Shown one piece after another: positions 1 to 8,511 of a DNA stretch of 64,000 bases (position 1 is its first letter; each line of letters opens with the position of its first letter). The translations under genes were made by a program, and so were the position numbers. The notes below the pieces were generated by a model. That model searched no databases. It was not told the origin of the DNA and saw nothing but the letters and a program-made list of their open reading frames with translations. Source of the DNA: a virus; IMG/VR virus record IMGVR_UViG_3300031885_000004, positions 17,510 to 81,509 of that record; one strand, written 5' to 3'.

Positions 1-424
1 CACCTGGGACAGAATATTCATCTGGTCGTTCAAACTGACGATCAAGCCAACCTTCTCCCTCTATCTCAGCCATTGCTAGTAATGTATCGTCATAGTGCGT
101 CAACAAATTCCGTGGCCCAGTTACATCTGCTTGAATGTCTGGGTCTTCGGTTATTAACCTGGCAATTTTATTTAAATCGCTTCTTTTAGCATAAGGTTGT
201 GCGATCCGCTTATCTATGGCGTCTCCAATCTTAACCATCCCACTACCACCGCACATACCGCACACTTCACCAATACCTAAGATTGAGCTCTGACCACTCT
301 TAAGTATTGATTCATCGGTGCCATGGATTTGAATAATTGTTTGGAATTCCGCATCCTTGGCTGGGATGGCAACTTCAATAATCACAAAAGTCAAATCATC
401 AATGGCTTCGGTAAGCAATCTCAT
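1..424 (-). CDS. Doubly tagged protein, 3' end missing (window edge)
   Basis: An ATG at 424 opens a frame that stays open to the window edge, so 141 residues are visible and the C-terminus is missing. The protein starts MRLLTEAIDDL, a short tag B ending in L-T-E (compare the T4 Alt N-terminus, which I recall as MELITE). Residues 55-61 contain a CGMCGGS half zinc knuckle. Residues 88-97 read ARLITEDPDI, a tag A motif that is internal here instead of N-terminal. The start directly abuts the TAA of the upstream gene (TAAATG), so translation is probably coupled. Having both tags in one chain suggests a precursor cut twice, or a fusion of two tagged genes. Function unknown. Confidence 0.7.
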   Translation of the reverse strand, partial: MRLLTEAIDDLTFVIIEVAIPAKDAEFQTIIQIHGTDESILKSGQSSILGIGEVCGMCGGSGMVKIGDAIDKRIAQPYAKRSDLNKIARLITEDPDIQADVTGPRNLLTHYDDTLLAMAEIEGEGWLDRQFERPDEYSVPG

Positions 425-1579
425 TTAACGGCTCCCATAGAGTCTAATGAACTCTTTATTAAATTCTTCACCCTCATTTTTAAAAGCATCATCAAGCAAC
501 TCGCATGCAGCCCCAACACTATAACCTTTTTCAAGCAAATCTTGCCTATACTTGTCTTTCCTATCCTGCATATCTTTACCCCAACCATCAAGTTTATCCA
601 CACATTCCGGCTCTGCACCCCTGGCCGCATGATATTGTTCTGATCGTTCTATATTCGTTTGATCTTCATCTTCGTCTTCGTGTGGATTATCAACAAAAAT
701 GTTCTCATCCCTTGATTGATTAAATTTTATGGTTTCTTGGCCATGTGATCTTAATAATTGATTAATTCTAATTCGAATGTTTTCTCCAACTAAATCCCAA
801 AAATCTGATGGGGTTTCAGCATTAAATTTTGCATTTAGCGCCTGCAATACTTCCTCAGCAGCTGGTTCTGATGGCAAACCAGTTTCACCTGGTTTTACCA
901 TATAAGCCAAAACTGATCCATCGTGGTGTGTTGTGCCAAATAATTTGTCTATTGCGATTATTTTCTGTTGAACGGTTCCCCTAAGCAAGTGTGGTAGAAT
1001 TTTCTTATAATTATTCCACATTGTATACCACACACCAGAAGCACTAGTAACAGTGCCCCCGTATCGCACTTTCTCGGTTGCTCTATATACCTTCCAAATA
1101 CTATCTATGTCCTCAACCGATAATTCATCTGCTATACTCTCCTGAGTACCAGCCCATTCATTGACGTCGCCATTCGGGTATCTAAAAATATAACCAGGAA
1201 GTTTGGTCCGGTCGGATTTCCCACCAGGTATGACACCTTCTCTCTTATAAGCTTTAAACAATTTGTCCCACGATGATGCAAGACCACCACTAGCAATCCA
1301 AAAATCTTTGTCTGGAAACACATCAATGTCTTCAACTTGCAGCATTACTCTAGCGCCAATTTGCCTATGAAATTGGAAGGCCAAGTCTTGTGCTAACTGA
1401 TTTATTTCTGGTTCAAAATATTCAGAAATACCCTTGTCATATGCTTCTGCTCCAGCAATTGCATAAAAATCATAGATATTGTGAGCACTAATCCATTCGA
1501 CCAGCAATGCTGGAACATCTGGGTCTTCAGTTATCAATCTGGCTATATATTTAGGATCAACCAATTCAATTCTATTCAA
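425..1579 (-). CDS. Tag A protein, 384 aa, unknown effector
   Basis: The N-terminus carries tag A: residues 8-22 read DPKYIARLITEDPDV. Cleavage after I-T-E would leave a roughly 366-residue mature protein beginning DPDV. The body has no domain I recognise. It is mixed and Trp/Tyr-rich in the middle, with an acidic stretch (EDEDED) near residue 300 and a charged helical C-terminus. First gene of a minus-strand pair with the partial tagged gene at 1-424. By tag and context it is a candidate packaged virion protein; no enzymatic function can be assigned. Confidence 0.8.
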   Translation of the reverse strand: MNRIELVDPKYIARLITEDPDVPALLVEWISAHNIYDFYAIAGAEAYDKGISEYFEPEINQLAQDLAFQFHRQIGARVMLQVEDIDVFPDKDFWIASGGLASSWDKLFKAYKREGVIPGGKSDRTKLPGYIFRYPNGDVNEWAGTQESIADELSVEDIDSIWKVYRATEKVRYGGTVTSASGVWYTMWNNYKKILPHLLRGTVQQKIIAIDKLFGTTHHDGSVLAYMVKPGETGLPSEPAAEEVLQALNAKFNAETPSDFWDLVGENIRIRINQLLRSHGQETIKFNQSRDENIFVDNPHEDEDEDQTNIERSEQYHAARGAEPECVDKLDGWGKDMQDRKDKYRQDLLEKGYSVGAACELLDDAFKNEGEEFNKEFIRLYGSR

Positions 1580-1757
1580 TACACCTAAAATATGTTTGAA
1601 AAACCAAAAATAACACGGAGGAAATTTTTATTGTGCTTAGTTTTTTAATAATATATTGTTCATATAACCATTCCTTGGAAACCATAATTTACCACCTCAA
1701 ATAGCATCCATTATGTCTCATAGTTTTACATCTTACATTTGATGTTGGTATATAGAA

Positions 1758-1781
1758 AGAGGGAGCCAAATGGCTCCCTCT
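1758..1781 (-). terminator. Rho-independent terminator
   Basis: A perfect 10-bp stem (AGAGGGAGCC / GGCTCCCTCT) with a 4-base loop. On the minus strand it is followed by TTCTATAT. It lies about 100 bases after the stop of the GC-rich gene at 1883-2275, which it probably terminates. Confidence 0.7.
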
Positions 1782-1839
1782 TGTTGTGTAGGCCCAGATT
1801 GCCCATACCCATAACCATCGCAACCAAGACCGCCAGCCA

Positions 1840-1869
1840 GAGATGGGGGAGGTCTCCCTCCCCCATCTC
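1840..1869 (-). terminator. Strong hairpin after GC-rich gene
   Basis: Perfect 13-bp stem (GAGATGGGGGAGG / CCTCCCCCATCTC) with loop TCTC, starting 13 bases after the stop codon at 1883. There is no U-tract on the minus strand, so it may be a transcript-stabilising 3' hairpin instead of a classical terminator; the true terminator is probably 1758-1781. Confidence 0.5.
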
Positions 1870-1882
1870 AGCCGTTGGGTGG

Positions 1883-2275
1883 TTAGCGATAGTTGGTGTT
1901 CGTGAGCAGATCCTGGGTGTTCTTGAAGAGGTCGTCGTGCACGTTGGCCGTAGACTTCTCGAGCATCTTGTCCTGCCCGATGACCACTGGGAAGTTGAGC
2001 CCAGCGATATTTTCCACAGCCGTCGAGAAAGGCACCACCGGCCTGAGGTAGCGGACCACAGGCAGCCCACGCCGATTAGAAGTAAGGTTCGTCTGCACGA
2101 TGTTCGCGTCCCCATCGAAGGTACTGATGATCTGAGTCTCACGTCCAGGAATGGCCATCACGAGAGGCCGCATGCGGTTGCACATGGCCTTGACGTTCTC
2201 GTGGCGAATCATCTGCCTGAACGACCGCACCCTTTGAAAAACCTTGATGTCCACGTTTGCTGGCTGACTGGCCAT
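1883..2275 (-). CDS. GC-rich unknown protein, 130 aa, probably highly expressed
   Basis: Starts at ATG 2275 with an AAGGAG Shine-Dalgarno about 9 bases upstream. No recognised domain. The chain is soluble, with several beta-like stretches and a polar C-terminus. Codon use is strongly C/G-ending, unlike its AT-rich neighbours but like the genes at 57.8 kb and 60.9-64 kb. It has its own hairpin and terminator, so it is probably a monocistronic, strongly expressed unit such as a virion or host-takeover protein. That role is inference only. Confidence 0.75.
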   Translation of the reverse strand: MASQPANVDIKVFQRVRSFRQMIRHENVKAMCNRMRPLVMAIPGRETQIISTFDGDANIVQTNLTSNRRGLPVVRYLRPVVPFSTAVENIAGLNFPVVIGQDKMLEKSTANVHDDLFKNTQDLLTNTNYR

Positions 2276-2339
2276 CTCTCGATCTCCTTACTTTCAGTAT
2301 TTCAAATGCGTCCAACCTTCACTTTATATTTGCGTGAAA

Positions 2340-2876
2340 ATGCGCGTTTGTAATATATGCGGTACGACAGATGACAAGGTGCCGTTCTATAGGCACCTCA
2401 ATAGATGTAGACCATGTGCACTTGAAATCATATCTGCGTATAACAAAAAGAGGAACCAAGATCAATCATATAAGAAAGCGAGAAGAGTAAGGTGGAGCCA
2501 ATGGCGGTCAAGAAATAATGTCGAGCGCAAAACAAAGCCTAAATCAGCAGAAAAGAGATTTGTGGCAGAACTAGTATCATCAACAAAGAGAGTCTATATG
2601 AAAAAAGATGCCGAATTTGATGTGAGTTCGGAATTCTTTAACCAACTATTAAATGCGCAGAATGGGTTATGCGCATTAAGTGGTGTGCGGCTTGAAAAAG
2701 ATCACTCATTATTAGGAGTAAGAATTGATAAGATAGACAACACAAAAGATTTCACAAAGGATAATACTCGCCTAATATGTGAAGGAATTAAGCGGCTAAA
2801 GAAAGATATGTCAGACGATGAAGTTAAGATATTTATTGGCGAACTGAAGCAAGTTATTATGATTAATTTACGATAA
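2340..2876 (+). CDS. Zinc-finger HNH-family endonuclease-like protein
   Basis: The N-terminus has paired cysteines (CNICG and CRPC) spaced as a small zinc ribbon. The C-terminal half reads NGLCALSG, then IDKIDNTKDFTKDNTRLIC and KRLKKDMSDDE. This is the core of the phage HNH variants with a DRID-x-GYTxDN-like signature, typical of solitary homing endonucleases. I use ATG 2340; a GTG at 2334 is an alternative. A lone plus-strand gene converging on and overlapping the epimerase by 14 bases, consistent with a mobile endonuclease gene. Confidence 0.65.
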   Translation: MRVCNICGTTDDKVPFYRHLNRCRPCALEIISAYNKKRNQDQSYKKARRVRWSQWRSRNNVERKTKPKSAEKRFVAELVSSTKRVYMKKDAEFDVSSEFFNQLLNAQNGLCALSGVRLEKDHSLLGVRIDKIDNTKDFTKDNTRLICEGIKRLKKDMSDDEVKIFIGELKQVIMINLR

Positions 2877-3846
2877 ACTGCGCGTTTCTGTACTTATCGC
2901 TATATGGATCTTTAATTATACCGCTTTTTATGATGTGAATAATTTCTTTAATTCCATCATCGACATCAACGATGGTGTCAAACCCCGCACATTTAATCTT
3001 AGCAAACGATACTGTTATGTCTCTCATGTCTCCGCCAAACGATAAGTCCTTGTATTCAACTTCAACATTAATTATAGACTTGATCTTGGTTATAACTTGC
3101 TCTTTAGATAGATTATTTGAGTCTGATCCGACGTTATATATCTGACCATCGAATTTGTTAGATGGCCACTCGAGAACCATAGCTATGGCTCTAATAATAT
3201 CAAATATGTGGCAAAATGATCTCCTATAGTCACGTTGATATATTGTTATCTTGCCTTTGGTTATTGCGTCCAATACAAATTGATTGATTATGAGATCAAA
3301 TCTGGTCCTTGGCGATGTGCCAAACAATGTGGCAAACCTAAATATTAGTGGTTTGCATATGTCATCCTTATGGTCTAGTAAGAATCTCTCCGCTTCAATT
3401 TTGGTTTCCGCGTAGAGTGATTGCGGGTTTAATGGCGACTCCTCAGTCACTGGCGAGTTATCTAATGATAACCCATAATTGCTATATGTGGATGCGAATA
3501 TGATCCTTGGCACCATTGACTCGCAAGCAGCCCCATAAACTCTCTTTGTACCATCAACATTATATGCTCTTGCAACTTGGCTACCAACCTGTTGGCAAAT
3601 CGGGAAGCCAACTAGAGCCGCTAGATGGATAACTACATCGGCATCTGAGAAGGCTGAGGCTAAATCTGCTTCGAGAATATCTTCAGCTATCATGTTGAAT
3701 CTACTGCCGAAGCACACGTAAGGCAGCATGTGCTCGCCGCCAAACATCATTTTGTCTATAATCGTAACATCATGACCAGCACATAACAGAAACCCAGTAA
3801 GTTTAGATCCAATGTATCCAGCTCCACCAGTTATAACTATATTCAT
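2863..3846 (-). CDS. NAD-dependent nucleotide-sugar epimerase/dehydratase (extended SDR)
   Basis: The N-terminal Rossmann motif TGGAGYIGSKL is the extended-SDR GxxGxxG dinucleotide site. An acidic residue follows the second strand (IIDK), which favours NAD. The catalytic set is visible as Ser/Thr in FASTYSNYG and the YxxxK motif as YAETK. Length 327 matches UDP-glucose 4-epimerase and GDP-mannose dehydratase relatives. It would supply a modified sugar nucleotide, perhaps for the glycosyltransferases at 47-50 kb or for DNA or capsid glycosylation. The exact substrate cannot be read from sequence. It is last in the minus-strand run with the PurZ-like, DeoC-like and deoxyribosyltransferase-like genes. 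Confidence 0.85.
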   Translation of the reverse strand: MNIVITGGAGYIGSKLTGFLLCAGHDVTIIDKMMFGGEHMLPYVCFGSRFNMIAEDILEADLASAFSDADVVIHLAALVGFPICQQVGSQVARAYNVDGTKRVYGAACESMVPRIIFASTYSNYGLSLDNSPVTEESPLNPQSLYAETKIEAERFLLDHKDDICKPLIFRFATLFGTSPRTRFDLIINQFVLDAITKGKITIYQRDYRRSFCHIFDIIRAIAMVLEWPSNKFDGQIYNVGSDSNNLSKEQVITKIKSIINVEVEYKDLSFGGDMRDITVSFAKIKCAGFDTIVDVDDGIKEIIHIIKSGIIKDPYSDKYRNAQFIVN

Positions 3847-3855
3847 GATATAATC

Positions 3856-5106
3856 CTATCCGCAAACAATCATTTCATCTAATTGTGCGCCGGTCCCAAC
3901 ATATATTAGCTCGGCTTTAGTTTCACGCAAGACTGGGATTATATTTTCATCGGCCCACATCGCGAATTTGTTAGTTACAATGTTGTTTTGGTGTGGGCGC
4001 ATTAAAGATCCAGTTAGCCTGCCATGTTTACCAGTCATTTCATAGTCAACATAATTTGCAAAATTAACCGATATAAATGTCTTCCCAAGCGTCGAGTTAT
4101 ACCTAATAGCTTGTATTAGATTCTCTTTACTAAATGTAAAGACTCTCCTTGGTAACTTGGTCACTGATGTCATTTCGATTATTGGTATTGGCGATCCGCT
4201 AGATTTCGTAACATCATCCCACGATATTTCCCTTTGGTCGCCATAACCAGGTCCAGAGTCACCGTGATATATCGTGACTTTCCTACCAGTTTGATTATAT
4301 CTCTGCGTTTCTTCCCAGGTTAAATGCTTCCCAGATTCGTCAAGATACTTATTGCTATTAATTCTGATTGGGAATGTCCTGCAATTAAGAACCACATTAC
4401 CGGCATATCTGACAGGAAGCATCATATCATCAAACCCAGCAGCCACAGTAACATTCCTAGATGTACAATGCGGGTACATCGGTCCCATTAGACTTAACTG
4501 AAACCCCTGTGCTATCTCAAGAAGGCCAGACTGACCACGGTCGAGCCTGGCCATTATCTCTTCCGATGTGTCGCAAATAAATTCTTTGAGTGATTCAATA
4601 TTCTTGGCAATCAGCACGTCGTCGCGTCTTAATACTCTCCTCGCCCTACATGCTCCAACTCCGTGACAGGTCGATCCAGCCTTCATTGTTCCTTCGTGCT
4701 TGGTCGGCTTGCCATCAAAGTCGACTTCGCCTCTCTCGAATGCAGAGTCTTTATCTTGAATTATGGTGGCAAGGGGGTGCATCCCTAAGCGTTTGGGTTT
4801 AATGTTGTTCTCTTCGATCTCCCTGAAGAATGCCTTAAGTTCTATTGACGATCCTGGTCCAATATACATCTTTTCATATTGGTCTAAATACGCGCAACTG
4901 TTAAGTGTTTGGTAGAAATAAGCCTTCCCAGGAAATCTAACCCAGTGACCTGCTTGAGCCGAAAAAGCGTTACAGCAGAATTGCCAGTTGTCGGCGTATT
5001 CGCACATGAACGAAGCAACCTTGCCTTTGCCAGAGCTCCCGGCGCTTGCGTCCATACAGATCGTCAACTTGCCTGGCTCAAAAACTTTATTTGTGTCGAA
5101 GCGCAT
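3856..5106 (-). CDS. purZ: PurZ-like adenylosuccinate synthetase homologue
   Basis: ATG 5106 is chosen because AAGGAG lies directly upstream; the product is 416 aa. The P-loop region reads GSSGKGK where PurA has GDEGKGK, so the PurA catalytic Asp13 is Ser. The NAGH His of PurA is kept as QAGH. Other PurA-type features include the CTSRN segment and the C-terminal GTGAQLDE, comparable to the STGPDRTE end of PurA. Asp13 replacement is what I recall for phage PurZ enzymes, which aminate dGMP towards 2-aminoadenine (Z) nucleotides instead of IMP. It is longer than the classical PurZ proteins I remember. It could instead be a diverged PurA. It sits 13 bases after the DeoC-like gene in one operon. 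Confidence 0.65.
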   Translation of the reverse strand: MRFDTNKVFEPGKLTICMDASAGSSGKGKVASFMCEYADNWQFCCNAFSAQAGHWVRFPGKAYFYQTLNSCAYLDQYEKMYIGPGSSIELKAFFREIEENNIKPKRLGMHPLATIIQDKDSAFERGEVDFDGKPTKHEGTMKAGSTCHGVGACRARRVLRRDDVLIAKNIESLKEFICDTSEEIMARLDRGQSGLLEIAQGFQLSLMGPMYPHCTSRNVTVAAGFDDMMLPVRYAGNVVLNCRTFPIRINSNKYLDESGKHLTWEETQRYNQTGRKVTIYHGDSGPGYGDQREISWDDVTKSSGSPIPIIEMTSVTKLPRRVFTFSKENLIQAIRYNSTLGKTFISVNFANYVDYEMTGKHGRLTGSLMRPHQNNIVTNKFAMWADENIIPVLRETKAELIYVGTGAQLDEMIVCG

Positions 5107-5119
5107 GATATCTCCTTTA

Positions 5120-5800
5120 TCACTTAGCGGCATTAACCGCTTTGGCTGCCAATTCACCGGTTATGTGGAGGGCTTGTTGTAGTGTTACATCAAACACTAG
5201 TCTATTGTCGATTTTTAGTAGCTCATCAATCATGGTCGCGTCTATATTACCAGACACCTTTAGTGGTCTAGCTGTCATGCTTCGAATTCTCTCGATAGCT
5301 ATTGCATGTTCTTTGGCCCCAACATTAGGGATAACAAGGTGCTGATCAATTCTAATCATGTGTGGTGGATATTTGTCGCATGATTTGGTGAAATTGTCGA
5401 TTTCTTCTTTGGTTCTTGTATAATACCCGAACACATACCTAAGTTCAATAAGAGGATTAACCCTTCTCATTAATTCACCAATAGCTTTGACCTCATTAGA
5501 TGTTTCGATTTGAGTTTTTTTACTGGTCAGTAATATATCAATGCCCTCAACCCGAAGGGTCATTGGGTTGATCGTCTTAAGCTTATCTGTTGCGAAATTC
5601 TTCCCGTCTGGAAAGTCAATGGCTGCTATTAATTTAAACTGCCCTCCTTTGGTCGATCTGTCGGTTAACATCATTGGGGTAAATTCTGGAGCAATAACAA
5701 CAGCTGGGCATCTATATTTCACGGCAAAATTGGTGACTGCATTGTGATCGACGTCTGGTTTTAACATGTTGATTTCTAGGTGTGATGTAATATTAAACAT
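5120..5800 (-). CDS. DeoC-like TIM-barrel aldolase
   Basis: ATG 5800 has a GGAGG Shine-Dalgarno. The chain has the alternating strand-helix spacing of a (beta/alpha)8 barrel. IAAIDFPDGK near residue 80 resembles the VIGFPLG strand of deoxyribose-phosphate aldolase, and a lysine follows at the end of the strand that reads LLTSKKTQ. At 226 aa the length matches DeoC. A role in deoxyribose or deoxynucleotide salvage is plausible given the flanking PurZ-like and deoxyribosyltransferase-like genes. The Schiff-base lysine is not certain by eye, so a non-catalytic or new-function relative is possible. Confidence 0.5.
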   Translation of the reverse strand: MFNITSHLEINMLKPDVDHNAVTNFAVKYRCPAVVIAPEFTPMMLTDRSTKGGQFKLIAAIDFPDGKNFATDKLKTINPMTLRVEGIDILLTSKKTQIETSNEVKAIGELMRRVNPLIELRYVFGYYTRTKEEIDNFTKSCDKYPPHMIRIDQHLVIPNVGAKEHAIAIERIRSMTARPLKVSGNIDATMIDELLKIDNRLVFDVTLQQALHITGELAAKAVNAAK

Positions 5801-6416
5801 TGTTTCCTCCGTTCATTCGCTCTAGATCTTCTCGACGCCACGTTAGGAAAATCCATTTGACTGGGTCTAGTTTAATTAACCCTTTATCTATCTTTAAAAC
5901 ATGCTTTAATAGACTATCCCAGTCTTTGAAGAAAACGTTGCTATAATCATCGGCTGTTGATGCCGCGCCCAATATCCATGTTGAAGGAATTCCGTCTGGG
6001 CAACAAAACAACACTGGTTTGCCTTCATATATGGCGTCGTATACCTCCTCACAAGTCCCAAAAGTTGGTTTGATTGGCAAATAGCATATAACCCAATCCA
6101 CAGCACTAACAATTCTCAAGCATACTTTACGCATATAAGCATTAGCCGTGAATACATCGCGCACATTGATGGTGGTGAAGTTGTCCTCACCACATATTGT
6201 CTTAGCAATTGCGGGGCCGTCCCGCAGAACCTCCCTATACACAGCAGGATTAATGCGACATGATGATGGGAACCATTTTGGCTTGATTAATGGATCATAT
6301 ACTTTTATCCCAATCGCCGATAATTTAATGGCCAGCTCGTTTCTCCAAGAGCTGGCCATTAAATCGTGTTCAACTGGCCCTGCAAGATAGCAGGTGGTGT
6401 TGTGTAGTATGCTCAT
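5793..6416 (-). CDS. Nucleoside 2-deoxyribosyltransferase-like protein
   Basis: The N-terminus reads CYLAGPVEHD, the YLAGP phosphate/ribose loop that marks the nucleoside deoxyribosyltransferase/YtoQ-type Rossmann family. A GTCEEVYDA segment near residue 125 matches the family's conserved G-(T)-x-x-E motif, with the catalytic Glu. These enzymes move deoxyribose between bases or hydrolyse (d)NMPs. It overlaps the DeoC-like gene by 8 bases, so the two are translationally coupled. With the PurZ-like enzyme this makes a coherent deoxynucleotide remodelling cluster. The product of the pathway is unknown. Confidence 0.65.
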   Translation of the reverse strand: MSILHNTTCYLAGPVEHDLMASSWRNELAIKLSAIGIKVYDPLIKPKWFPSSCRINPAVYREVLRDGPAIAKTICGEDNFTTINVRDVFTANAYMRKVCLRIVSAVDWVICYLPIKPTFGTCEEVYDAIYEGKPVLFCCPDGIPSTWILGAASTADDYSNVFFKDWDSLLKHVLKIDKGLIKLDPVKWIFLTWRREDLERMNGGNNV

Positions 6417-6447
6417 GTGCAGTCAAATACGACCGCGCATGCATAAA

Positions 6448-6942
6448 CTACTTACTTTTCTTTCCCTTCTTACCACCACCAAGGTTGTAGATCGCAAGCG
6501 CCTTCTGCTTTACCTTTGGCGTGGTCTTGGAACTATCAATCGTCTTCTTAAGTTCTGTCCTAGAAATTTTTTGACCCTTCTTCTTGCCCAATGCTTTCCT
6601 AAGTGACCCCTTGGTCCCGCCCTTAGATGGCGGCTTATCTGCCTTCTTCAGCGCCGTCTGGCCCCATTTCTTGGCTTCCATAAGAAATGGGTTCATCCCA
6701 AAACCACGGCCAAAAACAACACTTGGCCTTGCTATGGCTCCCTCGGAAATGCTTTTTACAAACCCGCTTTTCGGCTGTGGTAGTTTAGAAACTGACTTTC
6801 CACGATTAATGCCAGCGGGCTTCGGCTTAGTAAATCCTGGGCCAAGCGTTACCATCCCATATTTTACGCCACCACCATGGCCTCCTTTGGCGGATGTTTT
6901 GGTCTGCTGACCCATTCTTGGTGAATTGGTTTTCTTTGCCAT
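6448..6942 (-). CDS. Lys/Gly-rich basic protein, possible DNA-condensing protein
   Basis: 164 residues, very rich in Lys, Gly, Pro and Ser, with clusters such as ALGKKKGQK and GGGKKGKKSK at the C-terminus and no hydrophobic core. A strong AGGAGG Shine-Dalgarno precedes ATG 6942. The composition resembles histone-like or internal head proteins that neutralise DNA. It has no tag of the kind seen elsewhere in the window. Function is inferred from composition alone. Confidence 0.7.
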   Translation of the reverse strand: MAKKTNSPRMGQQTKTSAKGGHGGGVKYGMVTLGPGFTKPKPAGINRGKSVSKLPQPKSGFVKSISEGAIARPSVVFGRGFGMNPFLMEAKKWGQTALKKADKPPSKGGTKGSLRKALGKKKGQKISRTELKKTIDSSKTTPKVKQKALAIYNLGGGKKGKKSK

Positions 6943-6963
6943 GACTACCTCCTGTTTTACTAA

Positions 6964-8025
6964 TTATTTTTGCGCCTCAGTTTCCTTTTTGGTCAACAGT
7001 TCATTGGCTCGATTCAAAATAACATCTACCGCTCCAATTTGATCTAAATTTTCAAAGCTCGAGACAAATTTAAACTTATTGTGTGATGAGCAGAATGTAA
7101 ATCTCGCTAACTCCTCTGGCTTAAGGGTGCTAATAGCATAATCGTAATGCTCAGCTTCTTTTTCAAATCGTTTAATTCTATTCTCATTTGATACGTCTGG
7201 ATTCTGTCCATACCTGTGCAATTTGCCATCAACTGCACTCATGTCACATCCGAATATATATGATTTTTCATACCCCATCCACAATGCGACTTGCATCGAG
7301 GCGTACGTCGTTGATCGCCCAATATGGAATCCTCTAGTTAGGTCGCGTGAGAACCCCTTACCAGCCATCGTCTTAACCATAATTTGATTTGGATGTGTGG
7401 CCCTAACCGAAGATGCGTTAATAATTGTTCCTTGGTAGCTAGACCAAAATTCTTGATTTCTATTGTATTGTGATTGATCACAGAATATCCAATATTTGCT
7501 TGGCCAGACTCTTAACTCTGGTTTATTGATGCACATAATGTCTATTTTAACGTGCCCAAGCAACTTATCAAGAGGAGCTTGATTGATAGATGGCCCACAT
7601 GCTAAGATAACCAAAATTCTGCTATGCCCAATCCCTCGTAGGTTTCTTATCTTATCTAAGTGCTTCCCGAGAAGCGCGTCCTGTGCTTTACGAAGATGAC
7701 TTGGGCGCACCTGAGTTAGGGTTCTCTCTTTTGTCTTAGGTCTTATTATTGAAACTTGATTTGGTATCACAGACGATCTTGGTTTGGTGATGGTTGGCGC
7801 CAATGATGACTTTGGCGGCGTTCTTATAATGACGTGCTGCTGCGGTTTTACTGCTGGCACCCTATTATAAACTGTAGGTATTTTGACAGCTCCCTTTGGA
7901 TGTAGTGAAATTGATTGTGATATGGACGATACTTTTATAATTCTGACTGGTTTGAATATTGGATTAACTTTTAAATTCATATCATATATATTTTTGAATA
8001 TGTTATGTGATGACAGTCTTGTCAA
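6964..8025 (-). CDS. DUF115-like / sialyltransferase-like Rossmann protein
   Basis: The first 130 residues are basic and low in complexity, with many Ile-Lys-Pro repeats. The C-terminal 220 residues start with ILVILACGPSINQAP, the GxGPS nucleotide loop of the DUF115/MAF and Cst-type transferase fold. GFHIGRSTTYASMQVALWMG and IFGCDMS follow, also typical. A role in transferring a nucleotide-activated sugar is plausible, and a sugar-nucleotide epimerase lies 3 kb away. It overlaps the sigma-like gene by 23 bases. Acceptor unknown. Confidence 0.6.
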   Translation of the reverse strand: MTRLSSHNIFKNIYDMNLKVNPIFKPVRIIKVSSISQSISLHPKGAVKIPTVYNRVPAVKPQQHVIIRTPPKSSLAPTITKPRSSVIPNQVSIIRPKTKERTLTQVRPSHLRKAQDALLGKHLDKIRNLRGIGHSRILVILACGPSINQAPLDKLLGHVKIDIMCINKPELRVWPSKYWIFCDQSQYNRNQEFWSSYQGTIINASSVRATHPNQIMVKTMAGKGFSRDLTRGFHIGRSTTYASMQVALWMGYEKSYIFGCDMSAVDGKLHRYGQNPDVSNENRIKRFEKEAEHYDYAISTLKPEELARFTFCSSHNKFKFVSSFENLDQIGAVDVILNRANELLTKKETEAQK

Positions 8026-8440
8026 TAGTTGACAGAGAGCCCCAGATATGATTTAATTGCGTCGATGACAGCTGATCTTTGATGTCCACGTTGGATAAAG
8101 CTCTTTTTGCGTATTTAATTATGGCTGTCTTTCTGCGGGCGTCTCTGTTCTTTAAGCTGTATAAATGTCTGAAGATAGTCGTGGTTAGTAAATTGAATAC
8201 TGGTGCTCTATCATCAAACGTGAGTCTACCGTCTTTAATCTTATCCATGGTCAAAATAAATGCTTCGTGTGCTAGATCGGCGTGCTCTTCTTCATCTTTT
8301 GGTCTGAATTTAGTTGATATTCCGATACAGATCTTATAAACCTGTTGCTGGAGCCCTTCCCACGCGCTATCACATTTTTCTATTTTCCATTTAGACCAAT
8401 TTCGTTCGATTTCTTCTGAAGATACATAATTCATAATCAT
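8003..8440 (-). CDS. Sigma-70 region 2-like factor (T4 gp55 type)
   Basis: 145 residues. The segment HADLAHEAFILTMDKI, then PVFNLLTTTIFRHLYSLKN, follows the sigma region 2 plan: a helix ending near D-(L/I), then an aromatic-rich -10 recognition helix. There is no room for a full region 4, as in T4 gp55, the late sigma factor that works with the sliding clamp. It would direct host RNA polymerase to phage late promoters; the TATAAGAAT repeats at 62.45 and 63.16 kb are candidate targets. An ECF-like sigma is an alternative. Confidence 0.6.
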   Translation of the reverse strand: MIMNYVSSEEIERNWSKWKIEKCDSAWEGLQQQVYKICIGISTKFRPKDEEEHADLAHEAFILTMDKIKDGRLTFDDRAPVFNLLTTTIFRHLYSLKNRDARRKTAIIKYAKRALSNVDIKDQLSSTQLNHIWGSLSTIDKTVIT

Positions 8441-8511
8441 CTCCTAAATATTGTTAAAATACATGGCAATATTAAAAATGCATTATATCATCTAAGAGGG
8501 AGGGAAACAAG
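8441..8511. promoter_or_regulatory. Divergent intergenic region with small inverted repeat
   Basis: It separates the divergent sigma-like gene and the 530-aa gene. It contains AATATTG (8447-8453) and CAATATT (8467-8473) as a 7-bp inverted repeat, which could be an operator, and AT-rich -10-like sequence. A GGGAGGG Shine-Dalgarno serves the plus gene. No promoter can be fixed by eye. Confidence 0.35.

Larger units (their letters stand above)
1580..1882. other. Intergenic region with two hairpins
   Basis: No convincing gene. It contains the likely promoter region of the minus-strand gene ending at 425, with AT-rich stretches near 1640-1665 and a GGAGG-like site just upstream. It also contains two strong hairpins at 1758-1781 and 1840-1869 that follow the 3' end of the next gene. 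Longer open frames here are antisense shadows of the gene at 1883-2275. Confidence 0.5.

Noticed and set aside
3856-5106. Firm statement that this is a Z-genome (2-aminoadenine) phage
   Set aside because: DatZ, MazZ and a full DpoZ are not in the window, and the protein is longer than the PurZ enzymes I recall; left as a hypothesis.
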